Shown here: piece after piece, positions 6,779 to 14,841 of the stretch | Position numbering within the stretch: the first letter of the stretch is position 1 | How the letters are laid out: each line of letters opens with the position of its first letter | Source of the DNA: QGNO01 sp964493125 | GTDB taxonomy: Bacteria; Chloroflexota; Dehalococcoidia; Lucifugimonadales; QGNO01 | NCBI GenBank assembly: GCA_964493125.1 | Contig: CAZBMS010000024.1 | Coordinates: 1-23,619 of the forward strand | Length of the DNA: 23,619 nt | Reading direction: 5' to 3' | Notes under the pieces: generated by a model | Database searches by the model: none | Told to the model about the DNA's origin: nothing | The model's input: the letters and a program-made list of their open reading frames with translations, nothing else | Made by a program: the position numbers and the translations under genes

Positions 6779-8059
6779 ATGCAGTCTCCCATTTTCTCCG
6801 ATAAATTGATTAAGAACACAACATATGACGAAGACTTATATAAGTGCGTTCATTGTGGGTTGTGTCTCAGCTCCTGCCCTACATATTTAGTGACCGGCTT
6901 AGAAACTGAGTCACCCCGAGGTCGAATTGCTTTAATGAAAGCGATTCATGAAGATAGGGCAGTATTGAGTCCCCAGATTATCCCTCATATGGAACTCTGC
7001 CTTCAGTGTCGTGCTTGTGAAGCTGTATGTCCCTCAGGGGTTCCTTTCGGAAGGTTAATGGAGACAACCAGAGAACAGATTTACGTTCAAAAGAAAGAAC
7101 CTCTGCTACGTAGATTGATATTGAATGTCGTTTTTCATTACGTATTACCTTACCCCCGGAGGCTCTACTTTATTGGAGGCTTTTTGCGGATTTTTCAGCG
7201 ACTTCGGATGATTCAGATAATGCGTAAAATCCCAGGCAAAATTGGTCAACTTCATACTCAACTACCAGGTTTGAGCGGTAATTTCTTTAAACCTAGCAGA
7301 CAAAGCTTTAAACCTAAAGGCAAGCCTAAATTTAGAGTTGGGCTTTTGTCTGGATGTGTGATGCCAATGACACATGCTTCAACCATGGAAGCAACTATCC
7401 GAGTATTGGTGAGGAACAAATGCGAAGTTGTTGTTCCTGAAGCTCAGGTTTGTTGTGGAGCGCTGAATCTTCATGGTGGAGATAAGGAGCAGGCAAAAGA
7501 AATGGCCAGACGTAATCTCAGAGTTTTCTATGAGGCCAATATAGATGCCATTATAGTGACATCTGCTGGATGCGGCTCAACCATGAAGGAATACCACGAT
7601 TTGTTAAAGGGCGATAGTGATTATTCAGATATTGCGAAAGTAATGAGTGAGAAAGTTAAGGATATTTCCGAATTTCTAGTAGAGCTGCCTTTGGACCCTC
7701 CTAAAGGTAATTTGGGGATAAGTGTTACATATCAGGATCCTTGTCATTTAGTTCACGCACAACGTATAACGGATGCCCCTAGGGAATTACTGCGCTCGAT
7801 ACCCGGCGTGAATCTGATCGAAATGAATTCAGCGGGTACGTGTTGTGGGGCTGCTGGATTGTACAGCACTCTACAATCAAAGATGTCATTGGCCCTCCAG
7901 CGTAAGAAAGTAGAATCTGTGATACAAGCTAATTGTGAGATTATGGCTACTGGAAATCCAGGATGTGCGATACAGTTGAAAAATGGCTTAGATTCTGTTC
8001 GCAGCGGAGTTCAAGTCAAACATGTCGTAGACTTACTTGATCAGTCATATAACGCGTAA
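6779..8059 (+). CDS. glcF: Glycolate oxidase iron-sulfur subunit GlcF
   Basis: The iron-sulfur subunit that carries electrons from GlcD/GlcE to the membrane quinone pool. It has two 4Fe-4S ferredoxin motifs, C23-C26-C29-C33 (CVHCGLCLSSCP) and C74-C77-C80-C84 (CLQCRACEAVCP), followed by two CCG domains marked by VCCGALNLHGGD and GTCCGAAGLYS. A basic and hydrophobic stretch near residues 105-140 may make membrane contact. The frame is open from ATG 6749, but ATG 6779 has a strong GGAAGGA (6765-6771) 7 nt upstream and the normal N-terminus, giving 426 residues; E. coli GlcF is about 407. It is last gene of glcDEF; no terminator hairpin is evident between 8060 and 8190. Confidence 0.93.
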   Translation: MQSPIFSDKLIKNTTYDEDLYKCVHCGLCLSSCPTYLVTGLETESPRGRIALMKAIHEDRAVLSPQIIPHMELCLQCRACEAVCPSGVPFGRLMETTREQIYVQKKEPLLRRLILNVVFHYVLPYPRRLYFIGGFLRIFQRLRMIQIMRKIPGKIGQLHTQLPGLSGNFFKPSRQSFKPKGKPKFRVGLLSGCVMPMTHASTMEATIRVLVRNKCEVVVPEAQVCCGALNLHGGDKEQAKEMARRNLRVFYEANIDAIIVTSAGCGSTMKEYHDLLKGDSDYSDIAKVMSEKVKDISEFLVELPLDPPKGNLGISVTYQDPCHLVHAQRITDAPRELLRSIPGVNLIEMNSAGTCCGAAGLYSTLQSKMSLALQRKKVESVIQANCEIMATGNPGCAIQLKNGLDSVRSGVQVKHVVDLLDQSYNA

Positions 8060-8190
8060 GATTCCGTGGCGCGGAGGCGGATGATCTCAATATAGTTTAG
8101 GTTTTATTCATTTACTTGTGTGGCTTTGTCTAATAACCTAGAGCAATAGAATATGAGCCTAGTTAATTTTAAAAGAAACAGGAGGAAACA

Positions 8191-8970
8191 ATGGCAGATC
8201 TTTCAATGTTCGATCTTACGGATAGAGTAGCTATAGTTACGGGCGGAGGGCATGGTATATCCAAAGCTGTTGCGCTTGGATTTGCTCAGGCAGGAGCGCA
8301 CGTTGCTGTCATTGACAAGGTCCCAGAAAGGGCTGAGGGGACTTCAGCTGCTATAGAGGATTTGGGTCGTAAATCTATCTTTGATACTGCACATATTGGA
8401 TACGAAGATAAAGCTAAAGGTTTCGTTCAAAGAGTTTTGGACGAACTTGGAAGAGTGGACATCCTGTTTAATGGTGCAGGGGGGATGCGTACTGCTGATG
8501 GTCTTTACTATGAGAAAGGTATTGAAGAACTCACTGAAGAAGACCTCGATGAGGTTATCAGAAATAATATTAAGTCCTGTTTCTTTATGTGCAAGGCAGT
8601 TGGCGGACATATGCTGGAGAGGGGCAGCGGAAGTGTAATTAATGTTGCTTCTGTTAGTGGGTATGAGCCATCTCCCAAGCGAACGCCATATGGGATCAGC
8701 AAGGCTGGTATCACTAACTTCACCAAAAGTTTGGCTGCCGAATGGGGTCCTCAAGGAGTTCGTGTTAATGAAATATGGCCTTTGGCGGTGACCAGGCCAC
8801 AGGAATCAAGATATACTGATCAGGAGAATGTAAAAAGGCTGACAGATCGTATAGCGATGGGAAGATTAGGTACGCCAGAAGATCACGTTGGTGCCGCCAT
8901 TTTCTTGGCTTCAGACGCTAGTTATTGGGTATGCGGTGCTTCAATAAGGGTAGATGGAGGACGTCGGTAA
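8191..8970 (+). CDS. Short-chain dehydrogenase/reductase (classical SDR)
   Basis: A 259-residue NAD(P)-dependent oxidoreductase. The nucleotide motif is TGGGHGIS (17-24), with Asp42 after the second strand (VIDK), which favours NAD(H). NGAGG follows at 94-98, and the active site is N125/N126, S154, Y167 and K171 (YGISK). The substrate is unknown. The start has the strongest ribosome binding site in the window, AGGAGGA at 8180-8186. It follows glcF by 131 nt, so it may be transcribed separately or by read-through. A hydroxy-acid or polyol substrate feeding glycolate or glyoxylate is possible but unproven. Confidence 0.9.
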   Translation: MADLSMFDLTDRVAIVTGGGHGISKAVALGFAQAGAHVAVIDKVPERAEGTSAAIEDLGRKSIFDTAHIGYEDKAKGFVQRVLDELGRVDILFNGAGGMRTADGLYYEKGIEELTEEDLDEVIRNNIKSCFFMCKAVGGHMLERGSGSVINVASVSGYEPSPKRTPYGISKAGITNFTKSLAAEWGPQGVRVNEIWPLAVTRPQESRYTDQENVKRLTDRIAMGRLGTPEDHVGAAIFLASDASYWVCGASIRVDGGRR

Positions 8971-8995
8971 GGTTCATAGCCTTGAGCAGTTATTG

Positions 8996-9027
8996 TAAAA
9001 GTGGGGCTTTGATTACCAAGGCCCCAC
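8996..9027 (-). terminator. Rho-independent terminator of the aminotransferase gene
   Basis: An 11-bp hairpin, arms 9001-9011 (gtggggctttg) and 9017-9027 (caaggccccac) with a 5-nt loop and one G-U pair. In the minus direction it is followed at once by TTTTACAATA, making it a terminator for the gene ending at 9047. In the plus direction there is no T-run, so it is a poor terminator for the SDR, though the stem could still protect that 3' end. Confidence 0.8.
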
Positions 9028-9046
9028 CTCAATCTAATGGGGTGAT

Positions 9047-10228
9047 CTAGGAAGAGTAAAAAGCCTCTGCTGCTGAAACGCCGGCTCCGGGAGTCACTTT
9101 TGCTCCCTGTTCATTTAGTACTGCTTCTAGCGCGGAAAGTGCGGATACCACTGCCTCTTTATTGGAATTTTCACCCATTAAGCCTATTCTCCAAATCTTA
9201 CCTACTACTGGTCCGAGGCCTCCACCTATTTCTATATTATGTTCCGTGAGAAGAGATCGTCTTACCTTAGCATCGTCTATTCCGTCAGGGATTCTTACTG
9301 TATTTAGAGTAGGTAACCTAGAGTCTTCTTGAGCAAACATCTCCATGCCCATTGCTTCTATTCCTTTTCTGAGTGCTGCTGAGTTGTATTCATGTCTCGA
9401 AAACCTATTCTCTAGACCTTCCTCTAAAACAACCCTAAGCCCTTCTCGTAGTCCATATACCATGGAGATTGGTGCCGTATGGTGGTAGGCTCTATTTTCC
9501 GACCAGTAGTTCTTAAGTAGAGAGGTGTCAAGGTACCAACTCTGCACAGGTGTCTTGCGGTTGAAAATAACCTTTTCTGCGCGATGCCCAAATGTAACTG
9601 GAGAGAGACCAGGCGGGCAACCCAAGCATTTTTGTGTTCCGCTGTAGGATACGTCGGCATCCCAATCATCCATTGCTACGTCAACGCCACCTAGAGAAGT
9701 TACAGTATCAATTATTACCAATGCATCATGCTCATGTGACAGAGTTGTTATTTCTTTAGCTGGGCTACGGACGCCGGTAGACGTTTCTGCATGTACCATA
9801 GCGACCGCTTTAACACGTTTGTGTTTTTTCAGTTCTTCGTTTAGTTGATCAGGGTCGAGTGGAAGACCCCACTCAGCATTAACTCGAGCCACAGTTGCGC
9901 CAGCTCGCTCTCCAATTTCCGCAATCCGATTACCGAAGTAGCCATTTATTCCTACGACCATGGTGTCACCAGGCTCAATGACGTTTACTATCGCGGTTTC
10001 CATGCCTGCAGAACCTGTTCCAGAAATTGGTATCGTTATCTCATTCTTGGTTTTGAATACTACCCTCAACATATCCCTTACATCGTCCATGATGTCGAGG
10101 AAGGCTGGATCAAGGTGGCCCAGAAGTGGTGCTGACATAGCTTGGAGAACGCGAGGATTGACATTACTTGGTCCTGGGCCAAGTAGTAGTCTTTTAGGTG
10201 GGTTAAACTCTTCTAGATACTTTGCCAT
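9047..10228 (-). CDS. Class V aminotransferase, alanine/serine-glyoxylate type
   Basis: A PLP enzyme of the alanine-glyoxylate / serine-glyoxylate (serine-pyruvate) aminotransferase family, which makes glycine from glyoxylate with alanine or serine as amino donor. In 393 residues it shows the phosphate loop SGTGSAGMET (69-78), D174 contacting the PLP ring (IIDTVTSLGG), the PLP lysine K200 (SGTQKCLGCPPG) and the C-terminal WRIGLMGENS arginine motif. The neighbouring glycolate oxidase makes glyoxylate, so the two units would channel glycolate to glycine. GAAGGA lies about 9 nt before the ATG. Phosphonoacetate-type or sulfonate-type class V aminotransferases are alternatives, but the GTQKCLGCPPG and WRIGLMG signatures favour the AGXT/SgaA group. 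It is transcribed towards glcDEF and ends at a clear terminator. Confidence 0.9.
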   Translation of the reverse strand: MAKYLEEFNPPKRLLLGPGPSNVNPRVLQAMSAPLLGHLDPAFLDIMDDVRDMLRVVFKTKNEITIPISGTGSAGMETAIVNVIEPGDTMVVGINGYFGNRIAEIGERAGATVARVNAEWGLPLDPDQLNEELKKHKRVKAVAMVHAETSTGVRSPAKEITTLSHEHDALVIIDTVTSLGGVDVAMDDWDADVSYSGTQKCLGCPPGLSPVTFGHRAEKVIFNRKTPVQSWYLDTSLLKNYWSENRAYHHTAPISMVYGLREGLRVVLEEGLENRFSRHEYNSAALRKGIEAMGMEMFAQEDSRLPTLNTVRIPDGIDDAKVRRSLLTEHNIEIGGGLGPVVGKIWRIGLMGENSNKEAVVSALSALEAVLNEQGAKVTPGAGVSAAEAFYSS

Positions 10229-10372
10229 GCGAAATCCTTCGTAGATTTATAAATTTGCTAAATAATTTAGTCCCTAAAATGGACAGCGACGACATTATAT
10301 CATTCGGTTCAATGGGTTACTTTTTATTTTGGCTGTTACAAGTTAAACTCACTGAAAATTGTTGGAACAGGA

Positions 10373-12319
10373 ATGATGCTTGATATGAAAGCTGCCCCTT
10401 TTGGTTCGTGGAAATCTCCCATTACTACAGATTTGATAGTCGGTGGTGGTTCTAGTTTTACCGGATTGGCCATAGACGGAGATGATATTTATTGGATAGA
10501 GATGCGCCCTTCTGAAGGTGGGCGTAATGTTATAGTTCGTCGCGCCTCTGATGGTTCAGTAAATGATGTCACTCCTGCTGGTTACAACGCTAGAAATTCG
10601 GTTCATGAATATGGTGGTGGTGCGATGATGGTGAATTCTGGATCCATATTATTTTCTAATTTCGATGATCAGAGACTCTATATGCAAAACCTCGGGGAAG
10701 CCCCCCGTCCTTTAACCCCTGGCTCAAATCTACGGTTTGCCGACGGAGTTATTGACCCTGATAGGCGTTTGGTTTTCTGTATCCGTGAAGATCACTCGGG
10801 TGACGAGGAGGCCATTAATACATTGGTGAAAATCGACATTGAAAACGGCGGCGCTGGTGAAGTCATAGTTGCCGGAAATGATTTTTATGCGGCGCCAAGG
10901 CTAAGTCCAGACGGCAATAAATTGGCCTGGATCACATGGAACCATCCCTATATGCCTTGGCATGGTACTGAGTTGTGGATTGCAAATGTCAAAACGGATG
11001 GGGAGTTGGATCAAATGCGGCATATTGCAGGCGGGGTGGGCGAGTCTATCCTTAGGCCTAAGTGGTCGCCAGACAATCATTTGTATTTTGTTTCTGACAA
11101 AACGGGATGGAGTAATTTGTATCGTTGGCGGAATGGGGTTGTTGATGAGCTATGGAGCAAGGAAGCTGAATTTGCGGGTTCGTCGATGTCCTTGGTGGAT
11201 TGTGAGTACGGTTTCGAATCAGCGAGAAAAATCATTTGTGCATATAACACACGTGGTATTTGGCAGATGGCTAGGTTGGACACGGAATCTTTGGAGGCAG
11301 AGAACCTAGAAGTGCCTTTCCCTGACGTAGCAAGATTAGGCCTGCATGTGAATTCGAGAAAGGCGGTATTTTGTGCTGGTTCACCCATTCAGGGTTTATC
11401 AATAGCACAATTGGATTTGAGTTCAGGATCTGTTTCTATACTTAGTGAATCGAAAAATAAAACAATATCCAAAGAATACCTATCTATACCTGAAGCGATA
11501 GAATTCCCCACAGATAATAATCTAACAGCTCATGCATTTTACTATCCTCCCAAGAACCCAGATTTTCATGGGATGCCTAAAGAGAATCCACCTTTATTGG
11601 TTATAAGTCACGGAGGGCCTACTGGAGCAACTTCGTCTACGCTAAGGTTGGAGATCCAATACTGGACTAGCAGAGGTATAGCCGTAGTAGATGTAAATTA
11701 CGGAGGCAGTATTGGCTACGGCAGATCATATAGGGAGCGCTTGGACGGTCAGTGGGGCGTGGTGGATGTGAATGATTGTGTTAATGCGACTAAGTATTTA
11801 ATTGAGCGTGGTGATGTAGACAGAGATAGGTTAATGATACGTGGTGGGAGTGCCGGAGGCTACACCACTTTGGCTGCTTTGGCGTTTACTGACGTTTTTA
11901 ACGCAGGAGCCAGTTATTACGGGCTGAGTGAGCTAGAGACATTTGTATACGACACTCATAAGTTTGAGTCCCGGTACCTGGAGAGTTTAATAGGGCCTTA
12001 TCCGAAATCCAAGGATTTATATTATCGTAGGTCTCCAATCAATTATGTTGACAATCTTTCTTGCCCTCTAATTCTTTTTCAGGGCTTAGAAGACAAGGTG
12101 GTGCCCCCCAATCAGGCTGAACTCATGCTAGAGGCATTGCGTGTAAAGGGACTGCCAGTCGCCTATGTGCCTTTTGAAGGGGAACAACACGGGTTCCGAA
12201 AAGCTGAAAACATTAAGCGATCTTTGGATGCGGAACTTTATTTTTATTCCCAAGTTTTTGGATTTGAGATAGCAGACGAAGTGGAGCCAGTAAATATAGA
12301 GAACCTTGGAAGGGGTTAA
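10373..12319 (+). CDS. S9 family peptidase (prolyl oligopeptidase / acylaminoacyl-peptidase type)
   Basis: A serine peptidase cleaving short peptides, probably after proline or removing acylated or dipeptide units. Residues about 30-370 form a beta-propeller-like region with repeated LSPDG/WSPDN blades. Residues about 385-630 are the alpha/beta hydrolase domain: oxyanion loop SHGGPTG (412-418), nucleophile S493 in GGSAGGY, D574 in GLEDKVVPP and H606 in EQHGF. The 648-residue length fits S9C acylaminoacyl-peptidases. There is no signal peptide, so it is probably cytoplasmic and works on imported peptides. ATG 10373 is used; ATG 10376 and 10385 are alternatives (GGA at 10364-10366, AGGA at 10369-10372). 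It converges with the lipoate ligase-like gene with only 3 nt between stops. Confidence 0.9.
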   Translation: MMLDMKAAPFGSWKSPITTDLIVGGGSSFTGLAIDGDDIYWIEMRPSEGGRNVIVRRASDGSVNDVTPAGYNARNSVHEYGGGAMMVNSGSILFSNFDDQRLYMQNLGEAPRPLTPGSNLRFADGVIDPDRRLVFCIREDHSGDEEAINTLVKIDIENGGAGEVIVAGNDFYAAPRLSPDGNKLAWITWNHPYMPWHGTELWIANVKTDGELDQMRHIAGGVGESILRPKWSPDNHLYFVSDKTGWSNLYRWRNGVVDELWSKEAEFAGSSMSLVDCEYGFESARKIICAYNTRGIWQMARLDTESLEAENLEVPFPDVARLGLHVNSRKAVFCAGSPIQGLSIAQLDLSSGSVSILSESKNKTISKEYLSIPEAIEFPTDNNLTAHAFYYPPKNPDFHGMPKENPPLLVISHGGPTGATSSTLRLEIQYWTSRGIAVVDVNYGGSIGYGRSYRERLDGQWGVVDVNDCVNATKYLIERGDVDRDRLMIRGGSAGGYTTLAALAFTDVFNAGASYYGLSELETFVYDTHKFESRYLESLIGPYPKSKDLYYRRSPINYVDNLSCPLILFQGLEDKVVPPNQAELMLEALRVKGLPVAYVPFEGEQHGFRKAENIKRSLDAELYFYSQVFGFEIADEVEPVNIENLGRG

Positions 12320-12322
12320 GGA

Positions 12323-13078
12323 TTAGGTTATTAGGTGTTCTGGCTCTAACCTAATCGCCAATTCTTTTGTGGAGTTTGCTAAGCATCCCTCTTCAATTTC
12401 GAACTTTTCTTTGAAAGCCTCGATAATTGCCCTTTCGACATCTTCATAATGGATGGTTCCTATTTCGTCTTCAATACTGCCCGCAGTTTCTTTTTTCCAT
12501 CGAAAACCTAAATGTTCATACACTGGTACAAGGACATTTCGTACACGGTCCGAGCCTTTTATTACTAAAACTCCCCCTATGTGAGAGGCGCGCGGAATCA
12601 ATCGCTGGCCAACACCCATTAGTTTTTTTAAACCTCTAGCGTTTACGCTACAACTACCCGGGCAATACTCGCCAGGTATCTCGCCAACGCGTGCGTCAAC
12701 TCCGAGGCTTAGGAGTGAATTCGCTATTAAGGTAGATATTTCCTCAAAGCGTTCTCTGATGGACTTTCGAGGCTCTTGATCTGGGATGGTCCATGCGAAT
12801 GCCATAGTGTTTTCGTGGAAAACAGCTGCTCTGCCTCCTACGAGGCGCTGGATTGCGCCAAAATCTTGGTTCTGGGCTGATTCGATAGCCTGATAGTAGC
12901 CTGCCGATTTACTATCCTGTCTGCTGAATGCAACCACCGAAGCTGTTCTGTGTAGCCTTAATGTCTCTGGTTCAATGCCGGAAGCGACGTTGTGAAGTAG
13001 AGCACGACTTATGGCCGTGTCCAATGCTGGTCGGTGAGCGAATGATTCTCTTGAAAATCGGATAGTTCTTTTCCCCAT
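12323..13078 (-). CDS. Lipoate-protein ligase A / octanoyltransferase (LipM-LplA) family protein
   Basis: A 251-residue protein of the biotin/lipoate ligase fold, which attaches lipoyl or octanoyl groups to lipoyl domains of dehydrogenases and the glycine cleavage H protein. The motif QRLVGGRAAVFHENT (77-91) corresponds to the RRxxGGGAVxHD substrate site. GEYCPGSCSVNA (136-147) and K151/K152 followed by GVGQR (155-159) correspond to the GEWCPG...KxxGxGQR block of LipM/LplA relatives. Ligase versus octanoyltransferase cannot be decided. It lies 57 nt downstream of the CoxG-like gene on the same strand and may be cotranscribed. The ribosome binding site before ATG 13078 is weak. A glycine-cleavage role would fit the glycolate-to-glycine genes, but this is inference. 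Confidence 0.82.
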   Translation of the reverse strand: MGKRTIRFSRESFAHRPALDTAISRALLHNVASGIEPETLRLHRTASVVAFSRQDSKSAGYYQAIESAQNQDFGAIQRLVGGRAAVFHENTMAFAWTIPDQEPRKSIRERFEEISTLIANSLLSLGVDARVGEIPGEYCPGSCSVNARGLKKLMGVGQRLIPRASHIGGVLVIKGSDRVRNVLVPVYEHLGFRWKKETAGSIEDEIGTIHYEDVERAIIEAFKEKFEIEEGCLANSTKELAIRLEPEHLIT

Positions 13079-13135
13079 TTACTATTTCTTACCCTTGAGG
13101 TCTAAACTTAGTTCCGTAATCTACGCATGGCACTA

Positions 13136-13576
13136 TTACCCATTACTACAGAAACTATCTTTTATATTTTCGATTGTTCTATCAGACATCTGAACTGCGG
13201 CCCCCGTTAATACTGTTTCAGGGATCGCTTTAAGTAAGCCCCCTGATTTCATTTCGGACGCCCATTCAATCCATGTAGTTTCATTATCCACAATCAATTG
13301 TATTTCTGCAGAAATTTCGAAGTTACTGCCGATCGACTTTCCATGGATTTTCAATTCTATCAAATGAGGCTTTGGTGTAATAAAATTGAGGTCCATTTTT
13401 ATGGTTCCACTGATGAAGGAAAAAGGAGCCCTTGCTTTAAGGACAAAATTTGAATCGTCCAGTCGTTGGTAACTTTCTATATCGGGTAGAAATCCAATAG
13501 CTGAGTCTGGTACCGATATAAGCGCCCAAAGCTTCTCTATTGGAACGTTTATTGAATATTTTTTCTCTACATGCAT
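13136..13576 (-). CDS. CoxG-like SRPBCC family protein
   Basis: A 146-residue protein with the SRPBCC/START-like pattern of CoxG (CO dehydrogenase subunit G-like). It starts with the strand-helix VEKKYSINVPIEKLWALISVP and FLPDIESYQRL, has a central beta-rich region, and ends in a helix with VQMSDRTIENI, where CoxG proteins have a C-terminal helix. Such proteins bind hydrophobic ligands or help deliver molybdenum hydroxylases to the membrane. No coxMSL genes are in the window, so the partner is unknown. No Shine-Dalgarno precedes ATG 13576; GATTAT lies only a few bases upstream, so a leaderless start is possible. It is divergent from the acyl-CoA dehydrogenase gene by 52 nt. Confidence 0.72.
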   Translation of the reverse strand: MHVEKKYSINVPIEKLWALISVPDSAIGFLPDIESYQRLDDSNFVLKARAPFSFISGTIKMDLNFITPKPHLIELKIHGKSIGSNFEISAEIQLIVDNETTWIEWASEMKSGGLLKAIPETVLTGAAVQMSDRTIENIKDSFCSNG

Positions 13577-13598
13577 AATGGATAATCAAACTTTGAGT

Positions 13599-13613
13599 CT
13601 AATTTTGAATTAG
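13599..13613. repeat. 15-bp perfect dyad between divergent genes
   Basis: CTAATT-TTG-AATTAG, two perfect 6-bp arms, in the 52-nt space between the CoxG-like and acyl-CoA dehydrogenase genes. The position suits an operator for both divergent genes; AT-rich dyads of this size also occur by chance. Confidence 0.35.
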
Positions 13614-13628
13614 CGTTGTACCTATAAT

Positions 13629-14789
13629 ATGTTATCAGAAGATCAGAATATTTTTGAAACTGTCAGCCGATTCTGCGACAAACTGCGTCCTTTGGAAGAC
13701 ATATTTTACCTTGAACACAAGTACAACGATCAGCTTATTCCTTTGGCTAAGGAGTTCAATATTTTGGGCTTGCCAGTCAAATACGAGTACGCTGGTTCGG
13801 AGTTAAACAACGTTCAATATGCCCAGGCGATAGAGAGGATATCTGCTGAGGGGAGTGGTATCAGGACATTTTTTTCTGGGCACTCTTCTCTAGGACAAAA
13901 AACCATACAACGTTATGGTACTGAGAATCAGAAGAAGAGATATCTGATTCCTTCTACAAAAGGGGATATTATATTCGCATTCGCTTTAACTGAACCAGAA
14001 GCCGGAAGTGAACCTTTATCTATGACTACTAACTATGTAGAAAATCGTAGTCACTATTTATTGAACGGAGTAAAACATCTTATTACAAACGCAGGTATAG
14101 CGGATGTAATAATAACTTTTGCCAAGGGACCTGATAATTGGGTTAGTGCATTCTTGATTGATACCAAAAATGAAGGGATTGAGAGAGAGGACCTAACTGC
14201 TAAAATGGGTATGCCAACTACGAATACTGGTATGTTTGAGTTGAACAACTACAAATTGTCAAAGGAGAACTTACTTGGTGGCAAAACCCAGGGTTGGGAG
14301 ATAGCTAAGTATGCTCTTTTGAACGGAAGGCTTAGTGTTTCCGCTGGATGCGTAGGAATCATTGCGGACTGTTTGAATGAGTCTATCAGTTTTGCTAAGG
14401 GAAGATTCCAACATAAAAAGGAGATAGCCAAGCATCAGTTGATTCAAGAGCACCTATCTCTTATGAAAACGAGTCTTGAGTCTTCTAGGTTGATGACTTT
14501 TAGGGCCGCGGAGTTAGTAGATCAATTTGAACTAAAGGGTAGCGAAGAGTCTTTTATCCGTGCAGATAATGCTGTTTCAGAGGCGAAGTTTCATGCTTCA
14601 AATGCAGCTTGGGACGCAGCTGATCGGGCTGTGCAGATATTTGGCGGTAGGGGTTGGTCATTTCTATATAGGCCAGGAAGACATTTAGTAGACACTAGAG
14701 TTTGTCGCATTTATGAAGGGACTGATGAGATTATGAAGCTTAAAATCGCTTCTTCATTGCTGGGCAGAGGATTTGAAGCATATTCCTGA
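13629..14789 (+). CDS. Acyl-CoA dehydrogenase
   Basis: An FAD flavoenzyme that introduces an alpha-beta double bond into an acyl-CoA and passes electrons to ETF. The 386-residue length is standard. Motifs include the FAD-binding AFALTEPEAGSE (117-128), LNGVKHLITNAGIAD (145-159), the C-terminal QIFGGRGW (336-343) and RPGRHLVDTRVCRIYEGTDEI (348-368), in which E363 is the likely catalytic base. The acyl chain acted on cannot be predicted. No Shine-Dalgarno is seen before ATG 13629, which is directly preceded by TATAAT; that hexamer is too close to serve as the -10 of this start. It converges with the M28-like gene (52 nt). No ETF, thiolase or hydratase gene is in the window. Confidence 0.9.
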   Translation: MLSEDQNIFETVSRFCDKLRPLEDIFYLEHKYNDQLIPLAKEFNILGLPVKYEYAGSELNNVQYAQAIERISAEGSGIRTFFSGHSSLGQKTIQRYGTENQKKRYLIPSTKGDIIFAFALTEPEAGSEPLSMTTNYVENRSHYLLNGVKHLITNAGIADVIITFAKGPDNWVSAFLIDTKNEGIEREDLTAKMGMPTTNTGMFELNNYKLSKENLLGGKTQGWEIAKYALLNGRLSVSAGCVGIIADCLNESISFAKGRFQHKKEIAKHQLIQEHLSLMKTSLESSRLMTFRAAELVDQFELKGSEESFIRADNAVSEAKFHASNAAWDAADRAVQIFGGRGWSFLYRPGRHLVDTRVCRIYEGTDEIMKLKIASSLLGRGFEAYS

Positions 14790-14841
14790 CATATTCATTT
14801 TTTGAAATTGACTTTTTACCCCGTAGACTTACCGAGAGATT

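Noticed and set aside
8344..8754. A 136-residue minus-strand frame inside the SDR gene.
   Set aside because: It is antisense to a well-supported SDR, has no ribosome binding site or domain, and its composition looks like a shadow frame.
9001..9027. Hairpin as a bidirectional terminator.
   Set aside because: Only the minus-strand direction is followed by a T-run; downstream of it on the plus strand the sequence is mixed.
10962..11309. A 115-residue plus-strand frame within the S9 peptidase gene.
   Set aside because: It overlaps the propeller region of a complete peptidase and has no recognisable motif.
13623..13628. TATAAT directly before the acyl-CoA dehydrogenase ATG as its -10 box.
   Set aside because: It touches the start codon, so a transcript starting from it would lack the ATG, and no suitably spaced -35 is seen.
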